Shown piece after piece: positions 45,232 through 53,171 of a stretch of 64,000 nt of DNA; positions within the stretch are counted from its first letter, which is position 1; each line of letters starts with the position of its first letter. This DNA comes from Syntrophaceae bacterium. Lineage in GTDB: Bacteria; Desulfobacterota; Syntrophia; Syntrophales; Smithellaceae. The DNA is taken from NCBI GenBank assembly GCA_018436925.1, contig JAHDKI010000026.1, positions 102,198-166,197 of the forward strand, in the 5' to 3' direction. The notes below the pieces were generated by a model. That model did no database searches and was not told the DNA's origin. It was given only the letters and a program-made list of their open reading frames with translations. The position numbers and the translations under genes were made by a program.

Positions 45232-46056
45232 TCAGTCCCCCTCCCCGGTTAAGAATCTATGGCTGAAAAATCCTTTCTCGTACTGAATCATCGACAAAAT
45301 CGCCGCCGCCGCCGTTTCAACTTTCAAAATCCTGCGCCCCAGCGACACCGACACAAAACCGGCATCGAACGCACGCCGAACCTCGTCTTTGGACAGGCCG
45401 CCTTCCGGCCCGACAATGATGAAATACGACTGCGCGTCTTTCCAGCGCGCCTCGGTCAGCACATCCCGGATGGTGCGCCGGTTTTCTTCTTCCCAAAAAA
45501 GCCACTTGGCCGACTCGGGGGCGGCGCAGGCAAGCATGTCTTCGAAGGACAAGACGCCCCGGACACGCGCGACATACGCGCTGCGCGTGCAGCGCGCCGC
45601 TTCCGCGGCGATTTTCCCCCATCTGGCCGCTTTCGCGCCCGCCCGCTCGCCGTCCATGCGGCTCACGGTGCGCGCCGCGTCAAACGCAATGATTTCATCG
45701 ACGCCAAGCTCGGCCGCCAGTTTGACGATGGCATCCATTTTATTGGCTTTGGGAACGGCTTGCGCCAGCGTCACGCGCAGGTGGATGTCGGTTCGTTCGA
45801 CGCGCCGTTCCAGACGGACGCGCACACTGTCGGCACCAAACGACTCGATGCGGGCTTCATGCTCGTTGCCGAATCCGTCGAATACATATAGCGGATCGCC
45901 TGGTTTGAGACGCAAGACGCTCTTTAAATACCGCAAATTATCGGCCCCCAGCGTCGCGGTGTCCGACGGCTTCAAATGATCGGGACTGTAAAGTCGGGGA
46001 ATAGTCAAGGCGCCGGCGATCCTTTTATCTCGTCCGTCATCCGGGTCAGGCCGCAT
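45232..46056 (-). CDS. rsmE: 16S rRNA (uracil(1498)-N(3))-methyltransferase
   Basis: A 274-residue SPOUT-fold enzyme. The N-terminal PUA-like domain starts PRLYSPDHLKPSD, and the SAM knot is seen in FIIVGPEGGLSKDEV and VSLGRRILKVETAAAAIL, the standard RsmE C-terminal signature. It methylates U1498 of 16S rRNA. The ATG overlaps the prmA stop by 11 bases; a TTG at the IPRLYS segment is an alternative start. Confidence 0.95.
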   Translation of the reverse strand: MRPDPDDGRDKRIAGALTIPRLYSPDHLKPSDTATLGADNLRYLKSVLRLKPGDPLYVFDGFGNEHEARIESFGADSVRVRLERRVERTDIHLRVTLAQAVPKANKMDAIVKLAAELGVDEIIAFDAARTVSRMDGERAGAKAARWGKIAAEAARCTRSAYVARVRGVLSFEDMLACAAPESAKWLFWEEENRRTIRDVLTEARWKDAQSYFIIVGPEGGLSKDEVRRAFDAGFVSVSLGRRILKVETAAAAILSMIQYEKGFFSHRFLTGEGD

Positions 46057-46984
46057 CCGAAGGCTTTCTTTTTAAAATGTAGCAGACCCATTCCTTTTCT
46101 CTTAACACGCGATGAAGCTCAAGCGGCAGCGCGCAGTAGTGCTCTTCAATGGTCTGCATATCCTGCTCGATAATTCCCGAAAGGATCATATAGCCTTCCG
46201 GCAAAAGGAGTTTAACAAAGTGGTCATGCAGTTTGACGAGCAGCTTGGCCGTCAGATTGGCGATGATCAGATTGCGCTGATCCCGGATCTGCGCGGCATC
46301 CACATTCAAAAGGCGCAGGTCAACGTCATTGAGCCTGGCGTTTTCTTCGGCGATTTGCGTCGCCTTGGGATCGTTGTCCACACACACTACGTCCTGGGCG
46401 CCGAGTTTTGCGGCCGTGATGCCGAGAATCCCGGTGCCGCAACCGACATCGAGCACTTTCCATCCGGAAACGGAGCGGTCTTTCAGCAGAATCTCTTCAA
46501 TCGCCTCCATACACATGCGAGTGGACGCGTGCTGCCCGGTGCCGAACGCCATCCCCGGATCGATCTCAACAACAATGTCGCGGCTGGCCGGCGTATAGCG
46601 CTCCCAGGTGGGCTTGACGACGATATTGTTGCAGGCCCGAATCGGCTTGAAATATTTCTTCCACTGTTCGCCCCAATCCGGATCGACCACAACTTCGGTC
46701 TCAAGCGCCGGCGCGGCGCAGCCCGGGAAAATATCTTCCAGGCTTTTCAAATACTTGCGAACATTGGCGACGCGTTTATCCATCCGGACATCCACGGGAA
46801 AAAACGCAAAGACATCTTCCGTTTCGGCGGGTTCGGGAAGCTCGTTGCCCCCCGGCGGAAGCAGCGACTCGGAAAAGACTCCCGAAGCGCCCGTTTCCTC
46901 AAGAAAATTGCCAATGGCGTCAGCCATTTCCAGAGGCGCCGTAATCCTGAGCTTGAGCCACTTTTCCGGTCCGTTCTCAATCAT
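46046..46984 (-). CDS. prmA: ribosomal protein L11 methyltransferase
   Basis: A 312-residue methyltransferase that trimethylates L11. An N-terminal L11-binding domain is followed by the SAM-binding core: GMAFGTGQHASTRMC, then VLDVGCGTGILGI and VDNDPKA, and the catalytic-type block LIIANLTAKLL (NLxx as in PrmA). Order prmA-rsmE is common in bacteria. Length and motifs are complete. Confidence 0.95.
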   Translation of the reverse strand: MIENGPEKWLKLRITAPLEMADAIGNFLEETGASGVFSESLLPPGGNELPEPAETEDVFAFFPVDVRMDKRVANVRKYLKSLEDIFPGCAAPALETEVVVDPDWGEQWKKYFKPIRACNNIVVKPTWERYTPASRDIVVEIDPGMAFGTGQHASTRMCMEAIEEILLKDRSVSGWKVLDVGCGTGILGITAAKLGAQDVVCVDNDPKATQIAEENARLNDVDLRLLNVDAAQIRDQRNLIIANLTAKLLVKLHDHFVKLLLPEGYMILSGIIEQDMQTIEEHYCALPLELHRVLREKEWVCYILKRKPSDAA

Positions 46985-47324
46985 ATTTCTCCCGCGGGTA
47001 TGACGTTTTTTTGTTTTCTATAGCCTGTTTCCGGCAATATATCAAGACGCGCGGCGGGAACACAGAGGCGGGCGGTTTTTGATTCCGTCAAAACAGGCAA
47101 AAGACGCATCGCATTTTTGGGTTGGGGCTTTTCGATGGGGCTTGACAGGACCGTCGTACATGAATACAATACGCGAAACGATTCAGTTTTTCGACCCGAA
47201 ACAGAATGTTTTGATTTTTTCCGATTTTCTTAATCTTTTTTCGACAGCAACCGAATCAATGTAGTGTCTGATATTGTGAACTAACTTTTTAACGAAACCT
47301 TAACTCGCATTAGGGGGACAGAAA
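46985..47324. other. intergenic region with a plus-strand promoter
   Basis: No gene. It contains the promoter at 47142-47170 and a leader of about 148 bases before the next gene. Confidence 0.5.
47142..47170 (+). promoter_or_regulatory. sigma-70 promoter
   Basis: TTGACA (47142-47147), a 17-base spacer and TACAAT (47165-47170). It points to the small zinc-ribbon-like gene and the phasin-like gene. Confidence 0.7.
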
Positions 47325-47648
47325 ATGTTAGCGAACTATATCATTTGCCAGGCCTGCGGATGCCGGGGCCGGGCAGGCAATGCGTTGTCGCAAAGTCAAT
47401 CAGAATCCCCTGTTTTCCGATACCACGGCCATGATCCCTTTGATGGGAGCATGCGGTATTCCTGCGCCAATTGCGGTGCGATTCTGCTTGTGGATCCGAT
47501 GGACATGCTCACGACATTTTGCGTCCGGGGGGTTCCTCTCTGCAGGAAGGAACCTGACGCAATGAATCCGAAAGTTCGTTCTATCTTGCAGACCGGACGG
47601 ATTCTGAAAATTTTCCCCAGGCGCTCAGGCGCGCTGAAATTTCATTGA
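47325..47648 (+). CDS. hypothetical protein with two CxxC pairs, possibly frameshifted
   Basis: A 107-residue frame preceded by AGGGGGA. The first half has two CxxC pairs, CQAC and CANC, as in a small zinc ribbon (YHGHDPFDGSMRYSCANC). The last 30 residues look less natural. From about 47556 a different plus-strand frame reads a protein-like stretch (LRRAEISLRPLSEKGVDVRF, then KEDGKIVFSTHLKEVDY) up to the next ribosome binding site. This suggests the true protein was longer and that a frameshift separates the parts, or that a second gene has decayed here. Confidence 0.5.
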   Translation: MLANYIICQACGCRGRAGNALSQSQSESPVFRYHGHDPFDGSMRYSCANCGAILLVDPMDMLTTFCVRGVPLCRKEPDAMNPKVRSILQTGRILKIFPRRSGALKFH

Positions 47649-47732
47649 GGCCATTGTCCGAAAAGGGCGTGGATGTGCGTTTCAAAGAGGACGGTAAGAT
47701 CGTTTTTTCAACCCATTTAAAGGAGGTCGATT

Positions 47733-48005
47733 ATGGATGCCAGACAAACCACAAAACAATTGATGGAGTTCAACAAAAGAGCATTTGACAACTTCTACAA
47801 CACGCTGTCGACTCTTCAGGACGAAACGGAGTCGATCGTCTCCCGGTTTATGGAAAAATCCACCTGGATGACGCCGGAAGGCAAAAAGATGTTCAGCCAG
47901 ATGTCGGAGTCCTACCGCAAAGGACGAAATGATTTCAAAGCGATGGCCGACGAAAATTACCGGAAAGTGTCCGAGTATTTCGTTCCCGCCGACAAGAAGC
48001 AGTAA
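47733..48005 (+). CDS. phasin-like small helical protein
   Basis: A 90-residue, mostly helical protein with a good ribosome binding site (AAAGGAGG). The sequence (LMEFNKRAFDNFYNTLSTLQ and FKAMADENYRKVSEYF) resembles the amphipathic helices of phasins, which coat polyhydroxyalkanoate granules, but it is short and no PHA synthesis gene is near. Treat the name as a structural resemblance. Confidence 0.65.
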   Translation: MDARQTTKQLMEFNKRAFDNFYNTLSTLQDETESIVSRFMEKSTWMTPEGKKMFSQMSESYRKGRNDFKAMADENYRKVSEYFVPADKKQ

Positions 48006-48165
48006 CCGCGATGCCCGGCTGAGAATCGGCATGAAACAACGCGCATCTCGAGGATCCGAAATCCGTCTGCGGCATGGGATACAAGCGGACCGTTCAACAT
48101 GAAGACGCATCCTGCAAACCTTTTTGATCGGCGAGGCAAAAAACATGACGAATCCGCACATTCCC

Positions 48166-48202
48166 AAAAAATGATCCGGGACAGGCAGCCTGTCCCGGAT
48201 CA
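48166..48202 (-). terminator. rho-independent terminator of the nitroreductase gene
   Basis: A perfect 14-bp stem TGATCCGGGACAGG/CCTGTCCCGGATCA (48172-48185 with 48189-48202) with a 3-base loop; on the minus strand it is followed by TTTTTTGGG. Confidence 0.85.
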
Positions 48203-48239
48203 TCAGGGTGGATTTGCGCGCCGTCTTCGAAGGAGAGGC

Positions 48240-48821
48240 CTAAAAACGAAAAACCCCGGGCGCGGCGATCTGAGCCTGGCTTTTTCGCGGCGACGGAAAT
48301 TCCCGCTCGCGCAGATGATCCGGCAGATCTTCTTTTTTACCCGGCCGGCCAACGGCGATCATCGCTTCGACCTGATGGTCGTCGGGCACTTTTAAGGCCG
48401 ACTTCGCCCGGTCGTAATCAAATCCCTGCATCCCGTGAACCACCAACCCCATCAACGTCCCCATCAACGCAAAGCTTCCCCAGGCCGCGCCTGTGTCATA
48501 GGAGTGCGTAATGGACGGTTTGCCCGAATCAAACGTCTTTTTTGAAACCACGACAATCAGCGCTGCGGCCCGCCCGGCCCAGATTTGATTGCCTTCGGCC
48601 AAAAGATCGAAAAAAATCTGCCAGGAGGGCGTATTGCGACAGGCATAGATAAACCGCCAGGGCTGGTTGTTGTTGGACGAGGGCGCCCAGCGGGCGGCTT
48701 CGAAAAGCGACCGGAGCGTCGGTTCGTCTATTTCCTCCCCCGACATCGCCCGCGGCGACCAGCGCCGGAGGAACAGATCATCCACGGTGTATTCGGGCTT
48801 TCGATACTCTCTGATGTTCAT
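48240..48821 (-). CDS. nitroreductase family protein
   Basis: A 193-residue FMN-binding enzyme. The N-terminal signature RRWSPRAMSGEEI, followed by LFEAARWAPSSNNNQPWRFI, is that of the nitroreductase superfamily, and the C-terminal AMIAVGRPGKKEDLPDHLRERE completes the FMN site. Such enzymes reduce nitro groups, quinones or other compounds using NAD(P)H. The start at 48821 follows a GGAAGG site. It is transcribed alone and ends in a strong terminator. Confidence 0.92.
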   Translation of the reverse strand: MNIREYRKPEYTVDDLFLRRWSPRAMSGEEIDEPTLRSLFEAARWAPSSNNNQPWRFIYACRNTPSWQIFFDLLAEGNQIWAGRAAALIVVVSKKTFDSGKPSITHSYDTGAAWGSFALMGTLMGLVVHGMQGFDYDRAKSALKVPDDHQVEAMIAVGRPGKKEDLPDHLREREFPSPRKSQAQIAAPGVFRF

Positions 48822-49006
48822 TCGCAGCACCTTCCTTTCCGCGGTCAAACGGCGCGGGGCCTCTTTTCGGGCAGGCCTTGCTTTGTCAGTCGAGCTTCTT
48901 CACAGCCTGGAAAACCCTTGAGTAAAAAAAGTAGACGCAGGACTTGACATTCCGATTTGAAAAATATATAAGGCGCAACTTGCTTGTCGGGCTGATAACG
49001 ATTTCC

Positions 49007-49082
49007 GTCCCCATCGTCTAGAGGCCTAGGACACGGGCCTTTCACGCCTGTAACCGGGGTTCGACTCCCCGTGGGGACGCCA
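49007..49082 (+). tRNA. tRNA-Glu (TTC)
   Basis: 76 bases with encoded CCA. Acceptor GTCCCCA pairs with TGGGGAC; the anticodon loop CTTTCAC has anticodon TTC; the T-arm contains GGTTCGACTCC. Confidence 0.97.
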
Positions 49083-49090
49083 AAACAAAA

Positions 49091-49128
49091 AAAGGGCAAA
49101 CTGAAAAACTTTCAGTTTGCCCTTTTTT
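49091..49128 (+). terminator. bidirectional terminator after tRNA-Glu
   Basis: GGGCAAACTGAAA (49094-49106) pairs perfectly with TTTCAGTTTGCCC (49110-49122) around a 3-base loop, with an A-tract on the left and TTTTTT on the right. It ends tRNA-Glu and, on the other strand, the gene at 49137. Confidence 0.9.
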
Positions 49129-49136
49129 ACATCGGC

Positions 49137-49496
49137 TTATTTGGCTTTTGCGTCGTCTTTCTTTTTGTCGGCTTTTTTCGCCCCGTCCGCAGCCGCTTTC
49201 TTCTTGGGTTTGGCTTCTTTTTCCGGAGCCGCCTCTTTGGCCTTTCCGGCTTTGGCCTGTTCCTGTTTTTGGACTTTGGCCGCTTTGAGGTCCTGAATCT
49301 TTTGCTCGTTTTTATCAACCGCCGCAATGCGCGCGTTGGTTTCTTTAATTTTTGATTTTAAATTTTTCACCAGCGCGTCTTTGAGGATTTTTTCCTTGCT
49401 GATCCCTTCCGCGGCGAGCTTGGCCAGTCTCGTCTCCAGTTTCTTTTCCAACACCCGCCGCTGCTCAATTCTTACTTCCCTGCTTTTTGATGGCAT
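49137..49496 (-). CDS. coiled-coil protein with histone H1-like Lys/Ala tail
   Basis: A 119-residue basic protein. The first 80 residues form a long charged helix/coiled coil (RIEQRRVLEKKLETRLAKL; LKSKIKETNARIAAVDKNEQ). The last 40 are almost only Lys, Ala, Pro, Glu and Asp (KPKKKAAADGAKKADKKKDD), resembling H1-like tails of some bacterial DNA- or RNA-binding proteins. AAGGAG eight bases upstream supports the start. The family is not recognised; nucleic-acid binding is a guess from composition. Confidence 0.7.
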   Translation of the reverse strand: MPSKSREVRIEQRRVLEKKLETRLAKLAAEGISKEKILKDALVKNLKSKIKETNARIAAVDKNEQKIQDLKAAKVQKQEQAKAGKAKEAAPEKEAKPKKKAAADGAKKADKKKDDAKAK

Positions 49497-49582
49497 CGTT
49501 TTATCTCCTTCAGACAATTTGAAATTCAGTTGAACCGCACGGCGGAAAATAGCAGCATTTTTTCTTCATTGCACTAAAAAAA

Positions 49583-50101
49583 TCACGGACTGTCGAGAAT
49601 TTCCCGAACTTTGCAGGCCAGGTCTTCCAGACGGAAAGGTTTCTGCATGAAGGCCCGGCAGCCCTGGCGCATCACGGCGTCAATCTGTTTGTTCATGACA
49701 TAGCCGCTGGCTAAAATGACCTTGACATCGGGATTGATCTCTTTGAGCGCCTGAAAGATTTCCGCGCCGTTCATGCCGGGCATCACCATATCCTGGATCA
49801 CTAAAGCAATTTCGTCTTTCCGCCTCCGGTAAATTTCGACGGCTTCCCATCCGGTTTGAGCGGTCATGACCCGGTAACCCAAAAACTCCAGAATATCGCG
49901 ATTGACCTCCAGAATAACCTGTTCGTCATCGACAAAGAGAAGGGTTTCCGTGCCGGTGGGATACTGGGGCTCTTCCGGATCGGCCTTGTCGAAAATCGCC
50001 GACATCGGCTTCGGCGCCGACGGCGCCAACTCCAGGGCGCTTTGCGCAGAAAGATCCTTGCCTGTTTTTTTCGAGTGGGTCATAAGCTCATCCGCCATCA
50101 T
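49583..50101 (-). CDS. single receiver-domain response regulator
   Basis: A 172-residue protein. Residues 55-172 are a CheY-like receiver: acidic pair in LLFVDDEQ, phospho-acceptor Asp in LVIQDMVMPGMNG, the Ser of VILASGY and the Lys of AFMQKPF. The N-terminal 50 residues are a disordered Pro/Ser linker. The YPTGTETLLFVDDE linker is typical of receiver domains at the end of hybrid sensor kinases, so this may be a detached kinase tail. There is no output domain and no kinase next to it. The ribosome binding site is weak. Confidence 0.85.
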   Translation of the reverse strand: MMADELMTHSKKTGKDLSAQSALELAPSAPKPMSAIFDKADPEEPQYPTGTETLLFVDDEQVILEVNRDILEFLGYRVMTAQTGWEAVEIYRRRKDEIALVIQDMVMPGMNGAEIFQALKEINPDVKVILASGYVMNKQIDAVMRQGCRAFMQKPFRLEDLACKVREILDSP

Positions 50102-50499
50102 CGCCGGCAGGGTCTCGGGCAGGACTTGAAATCATCCCGTCAACCTGCGGCGCTGTGTCAAACCACCGGTCCGGCCGAGATCCCTCTTCAAAAGCAGAAA
50201 CCGAACGCTTTAAATCTCAGTTAAGCCCTGAACAAAAAAAACGCTGCTGCTTACAATCCGTGTTGACTAAAAAAATATTAAGGAAAAGCCGCCATTCGCG
50301 ATGCTTGAAAAGCCAAAGCGCCGGAATAACCACAAAACTGATGAAAGGATTTGTGTGCAATGCCCCCAGCGTTAACACAAGAGTCCGAAAATTCCAAAAG
50401 AAAGAACGCGGTGAAACCGATTTGCACGCCGTATTAAGTTGCAATGCCTATATCCATCTGCAAAACATGTCAATACCTATTTCGCAGGTTGGACATAAA
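50102..50499. other. intergenic region, no supported gene
   Basis: Neither the plus-strand frame at 50155-50580 nor the minus-strand frame at 50217-50444 (TTG start, hydrophobic) has a ribosome binding site or a known domain. A possible minus-strand TTGACA lies near 50465-50470, without a convincing -10. Confidence 0.45.
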
Positions 50500-51711
50500 T
50501 TATTCAGAGGGCAAGAGTCCGGCGTCAAGGGGACCGGACGAAGCCGCAGCCGATGCCGGATCAATAAAACGGGATATTAATTCGATATGTTGAGTTTGCG
50601 GAAACATGTCGAGCCCGACCAGATCAGACAGTTGATAGCCCGCGCCCGCCAGTTTGGCCGTATCCCGCGCCAAGGACGCTGGATTGCAGGAAATGTAAAT
50701 CATCTCAGGCGGATGAAGCCGGATTAACCCATCAATCGCCCCAGCGCTCAACCCCGCCCGCGGCGGATCGATCAAAACCAGATCGATGTCGCCCGCTTTT
50801 GCGATGAGATCCGACTCTAAAACCCGGGCAATATCTCCAGCGACAAACTCCGCATTGTGCACCCCCCTTTCCGCGGCATTTCGGCGGGCGAAATCCACCG
50901 CCTCCTGCGATATTTCCACACCGATCACCCGGCGGGCAAAAGGGGCAATAAATAAAGAAAAAAGCCCGACCCCGCAACAGGCATCCACCACCGTCCGGAA
51001 CCGGGGCGATCCCGCAAGACGAAGCACCTCATCAACCATCCGCCCGGTGAGATATACATTATTCTGAAAAAAACCGTCGCGTGGAAGCGCAAATGTCGCG
51101 CCTTTAACGTCGCGCAAAACCGGCCCCGTTCCCGCATCGCCGGACCACAAGATGATGTCGCCGGTTTCCGGACGGCCGCCTTGCCCGCGGCGAAGCCGCG
51201 CGATCTGATCGTTGATGCTTTCATGGACGATTTCGCAGCGCGCAATGTCGGCAATCCGGCCTCCCGAAACATCCATGAACCCCCAAATGGGCGGCCTTCC
51301 TCCGGCGGAATGAACATGCAAGACGGCCTTTCCCCGATAGCCGTAGTCCTCGGGCGAGGGCACGATGGAACAAACCGGCGGGTTCGTCAGGCCCGCAATT
51401 TTAACGAAAGCATCCGCGACCTGCTTTTGTTTGATCGCCAGTTCAGCGTCGTAGGCGATATGCTGATAGCAACAGCCGCCGCAATGTCCGTAATCCGCGC
51501 AGTGCGGCTCGGTGCGCGAAGGCGACGGCTCCAGAACAGAAACCAGGCGCGCTCGCCCGAATCGCTTTTTCATCGTCACAATTTCAATTTCGGCCAGGTC
51601 ATCCGGCGCCGAAAAGGGCACAAATAGGACAAACGCGTCAACGCGCGCAATGCCGTCCCCGCCGAAGGCGACCGATTCGATCCGAACGATTTTTCTGTCC
51701 CCGACTTTCAT
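50500..51711 (-). CDS. 23S rRNA (uracil-5-)-methyltransferase (RlmD/TrmA family)
   Basis: A 403-residue enzyme. An N-terminal TRAM domain (VGDRKIVRIESVAFGGDGIA) is followed by the iron-sulfur cysteines (CADYGHCGGCCYQH) and the methyltransferase core (VVDACCGVGLFSLFIAP) with DPPRAGL and the catalytic-Cys block YISCNPASLARD. It makes m5U in 23S rRNA (or tRNA in some relatives). The start at 51711 begins just before the TRAM domain. Complete. Confidence 0.92.
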   Translation of the reverse strand: MKVGDRKIVRIESVAFGGDGIARVDAFVLFVPFSAPDDLAEIEIVTMKKRFGRARLVSVLEPSPSRTEPHCADYGHCGGCCYQHIAYDAELAIKQKQVADAFVKIAGLTNPPVCSIVPSPEDYGYRGKAVLHVHSAGGRPPIWGFMDVSGGRIADIARCEIVHESINDQIARLRRGQGGRPETGDIILWSGDAGTGPVLRDVKGATFALPRDGFFQNNVYLTGRMVDEVLRLAGSPRFRTVVDACCGVGLFSLFIAPFARRVIGVEISQEAVDFARRNAAERGVHNAEFVAGDIARVLESDLIAKAGDIDLVLIDPPRAGLSAGAIDGLIRLHPPEMIYISCNPASLARDTAKLAGAGYQLSDLVGLDMFPQTQHIELISRFIDPASAAASSGPLDAGLLPSE

Positions 51712-51831
51712 GCCTCTACTCCGCCCGGGCACTATGTCTTATCGCGCCGCCTTCGTCAAGACGGGTGTATTTTCCTTTACAAGCCGCTTTATTGTTGTTA
51801 ATAAAACGACCAAAATTTCCGGGAAGATTGC

Positions 51832-52674
51832 ATGAGCTCCGCACGAAACTCCATATTGTGCCCCAACTGCCGAAAACTCATCAGCCGCGATGAATCCTCC
51901 TGCCCTTACTGCGGGCTGATTCAACCGGCCCTGCACAGCAAGGCGGGCAAACTGCGCAATATTTTCTTCGCTTTCGGCCCGGTGAAAACGATTATTGCCG
52001 TCAACATCGTTTTTTTCGCGTTGTCGCTGATTTTGTATCCGCAGGGCCTGTTTTCCGGCGGCAGCCCGTTTCGCTTTTTGTCTCCTTCCAACCAGAGCCT
52101 GCTTCTGCTGGGCGCCACCGGCACGTTTCCCGTTTTAGACCTGCTTCGCCTCTGGACGCTGGTTTCCGCCTCGTTTCTGCACGGCGGCATCATCCATCTC
52201 GGGTTCAATATGATGGCGTTATACCAGATCGGTCCGTTCGTTTTGCGGGAATACGGCGTGCACCGGTTCGTCAACCTGTATATTCTCACCGGCGTGGTCG
52301 GTTTTGCCGTGTCGGTTCTGGCCGGCGTCCGCTTCACGATCGGCGCGTCGGCCTGTATCTGCGGCCTGATCGGCGCGATCATCTATTACGGAAAAAGCCG
52401 CGGCGGGTCTTACGGGGAAGCGATCTTCAAACAGACCCTGGGCTGGGTGGTCGGCCTGATCATCCTGGGCTTCCTCTTTCCCGGCATCAACAACTGGGCG
52501 CACGGCGGCGGCCTGGCGGCCGGCATCGCGCTGGGCTGGGCGATGGGCTACAACGACCAGAAGCCGGAAAGCGCCTGGGTGAAGCTTCTGGCCTATGCCT
52601 GCATCCTGATCAGCGCCGGCATTCTTTTATGGGCCTGCCTCTCGGCCATTCTGATCCGGGTGGCGGCTCATTGA
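51832..52674 (+). CDS. rhomboid family intramembrane serine protease with zinc ribbon
   Basis: A 280-residue membrane protease. Residues 10-28 form a zinc ribbon (CPNCRKL...CPYCGL), unusual but known as an N-terminal addition in some rhomboids. Six transmembrane helices follow, with the catalytic Ser173 in GASACICG and His224 in NNWAHGGGLAAG, and the HLGFNMMAL segment typical of the family. It cuts transmembrane substrates. The next gene, a lipoprotein, starts 64 bases later. Confidence 0.93.
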   Translation: MSSARNSILCPNCRKLISRDESSCPYCGLIQPALHSKAGKLRNIFFAFGPVKTIIAVNIVFFALSLILYPQGLFSGGSPFRFLSPSNQSLLLLGATGTFPVLDLLRLWTLVSASFLHGGIIHLGFNMMALYQIGPFVLREYGVHRFVNLYILTGVVGFAVSVLAGVRFTIGASACICGLIGAIIYYGKSRGGSYGEAIFKQTLGWVVGLIILGFLFPGINNWAHGGGLAAGIALGWAMGYNDQKPESAWVKLLAYACILISAGILLWACLSAILIRVAAH

Positions 52675-52738
52675 CGGATTGAAAGCCTCGGCCGTTCAAT
52701 TAAACATCATACGCGGTGTAACAGGGAGGTATCGTTCG

Positions 52739-53134
52739 ATGAAAATCAAAGTGCTGTTGTTGCTTTGGGCGGTTGTGCTTTTTGCGGGCTGCGACGCGAC
52801 CATGATGGTGCGCGGCAAGGTCATGGGGGTGAGCTCCGGACAATTCATTTACCACGACGGCTATATGACGACCCGTTACAAGGCGGACATCCAACCGGTC
52901 TGGCAAGCCTGCGAAAAGGCCGTGGCGGATCTCAAAGGGCAGGATGTCCAAAAAGATCGCAAAATCTCGTCCGGCACGATCAAGACGGTCATTTCCGAAG
53001 AGCGGGTCACGATTGTCGTGGAATATATTGAAAGGGATCTGACCTCGGTGGGCGTGCTGGCCGGTGTGGCGGGAAACAAGTTCGCCTCGCGCCTGATTCA
53101 CGACCGCATTGCCGCCAATCTGCCCCAGCCCTGA
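52739..53134 (+). CDS. DUF3568-family lipoprotein
   Basis: A 131-residue lipoprotein. The start at 52739 has GGGAGG eight bases upstream, a hydrophobic signal and the lipobox LFAGC. The mature part (KADIQPVWQACEKAVADLKG, then SGTIKTVISEERVTIVVEY) matches the DUF3568 type, a small periplasmic fold of unknown function. It may be cotranscribed with the rhomboid gene. Confidence 0.8.
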   Translation: MKIKVLLLLWAVVLFAGCDATMMVRGKVMGVSSGQFIYHDGYMTTRYKADIQPVWQACEKAVADLKGQDVQKDRKISSGTIKTVISEERVTIVVEYIERDLTSVGVLAGVAGNKFASRLIHDRIAANLPQP

Positions 53135-53171
53135 CAGTCCGGACGCCGGGCGGCCGGGGCTTTGTCCGCGG

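Noticed and set aside
50217..50444. Hydrophobic 75-codon minus-strand frame with a TTG start
   Set aside because: No ribosome binding site, and no family recognised.
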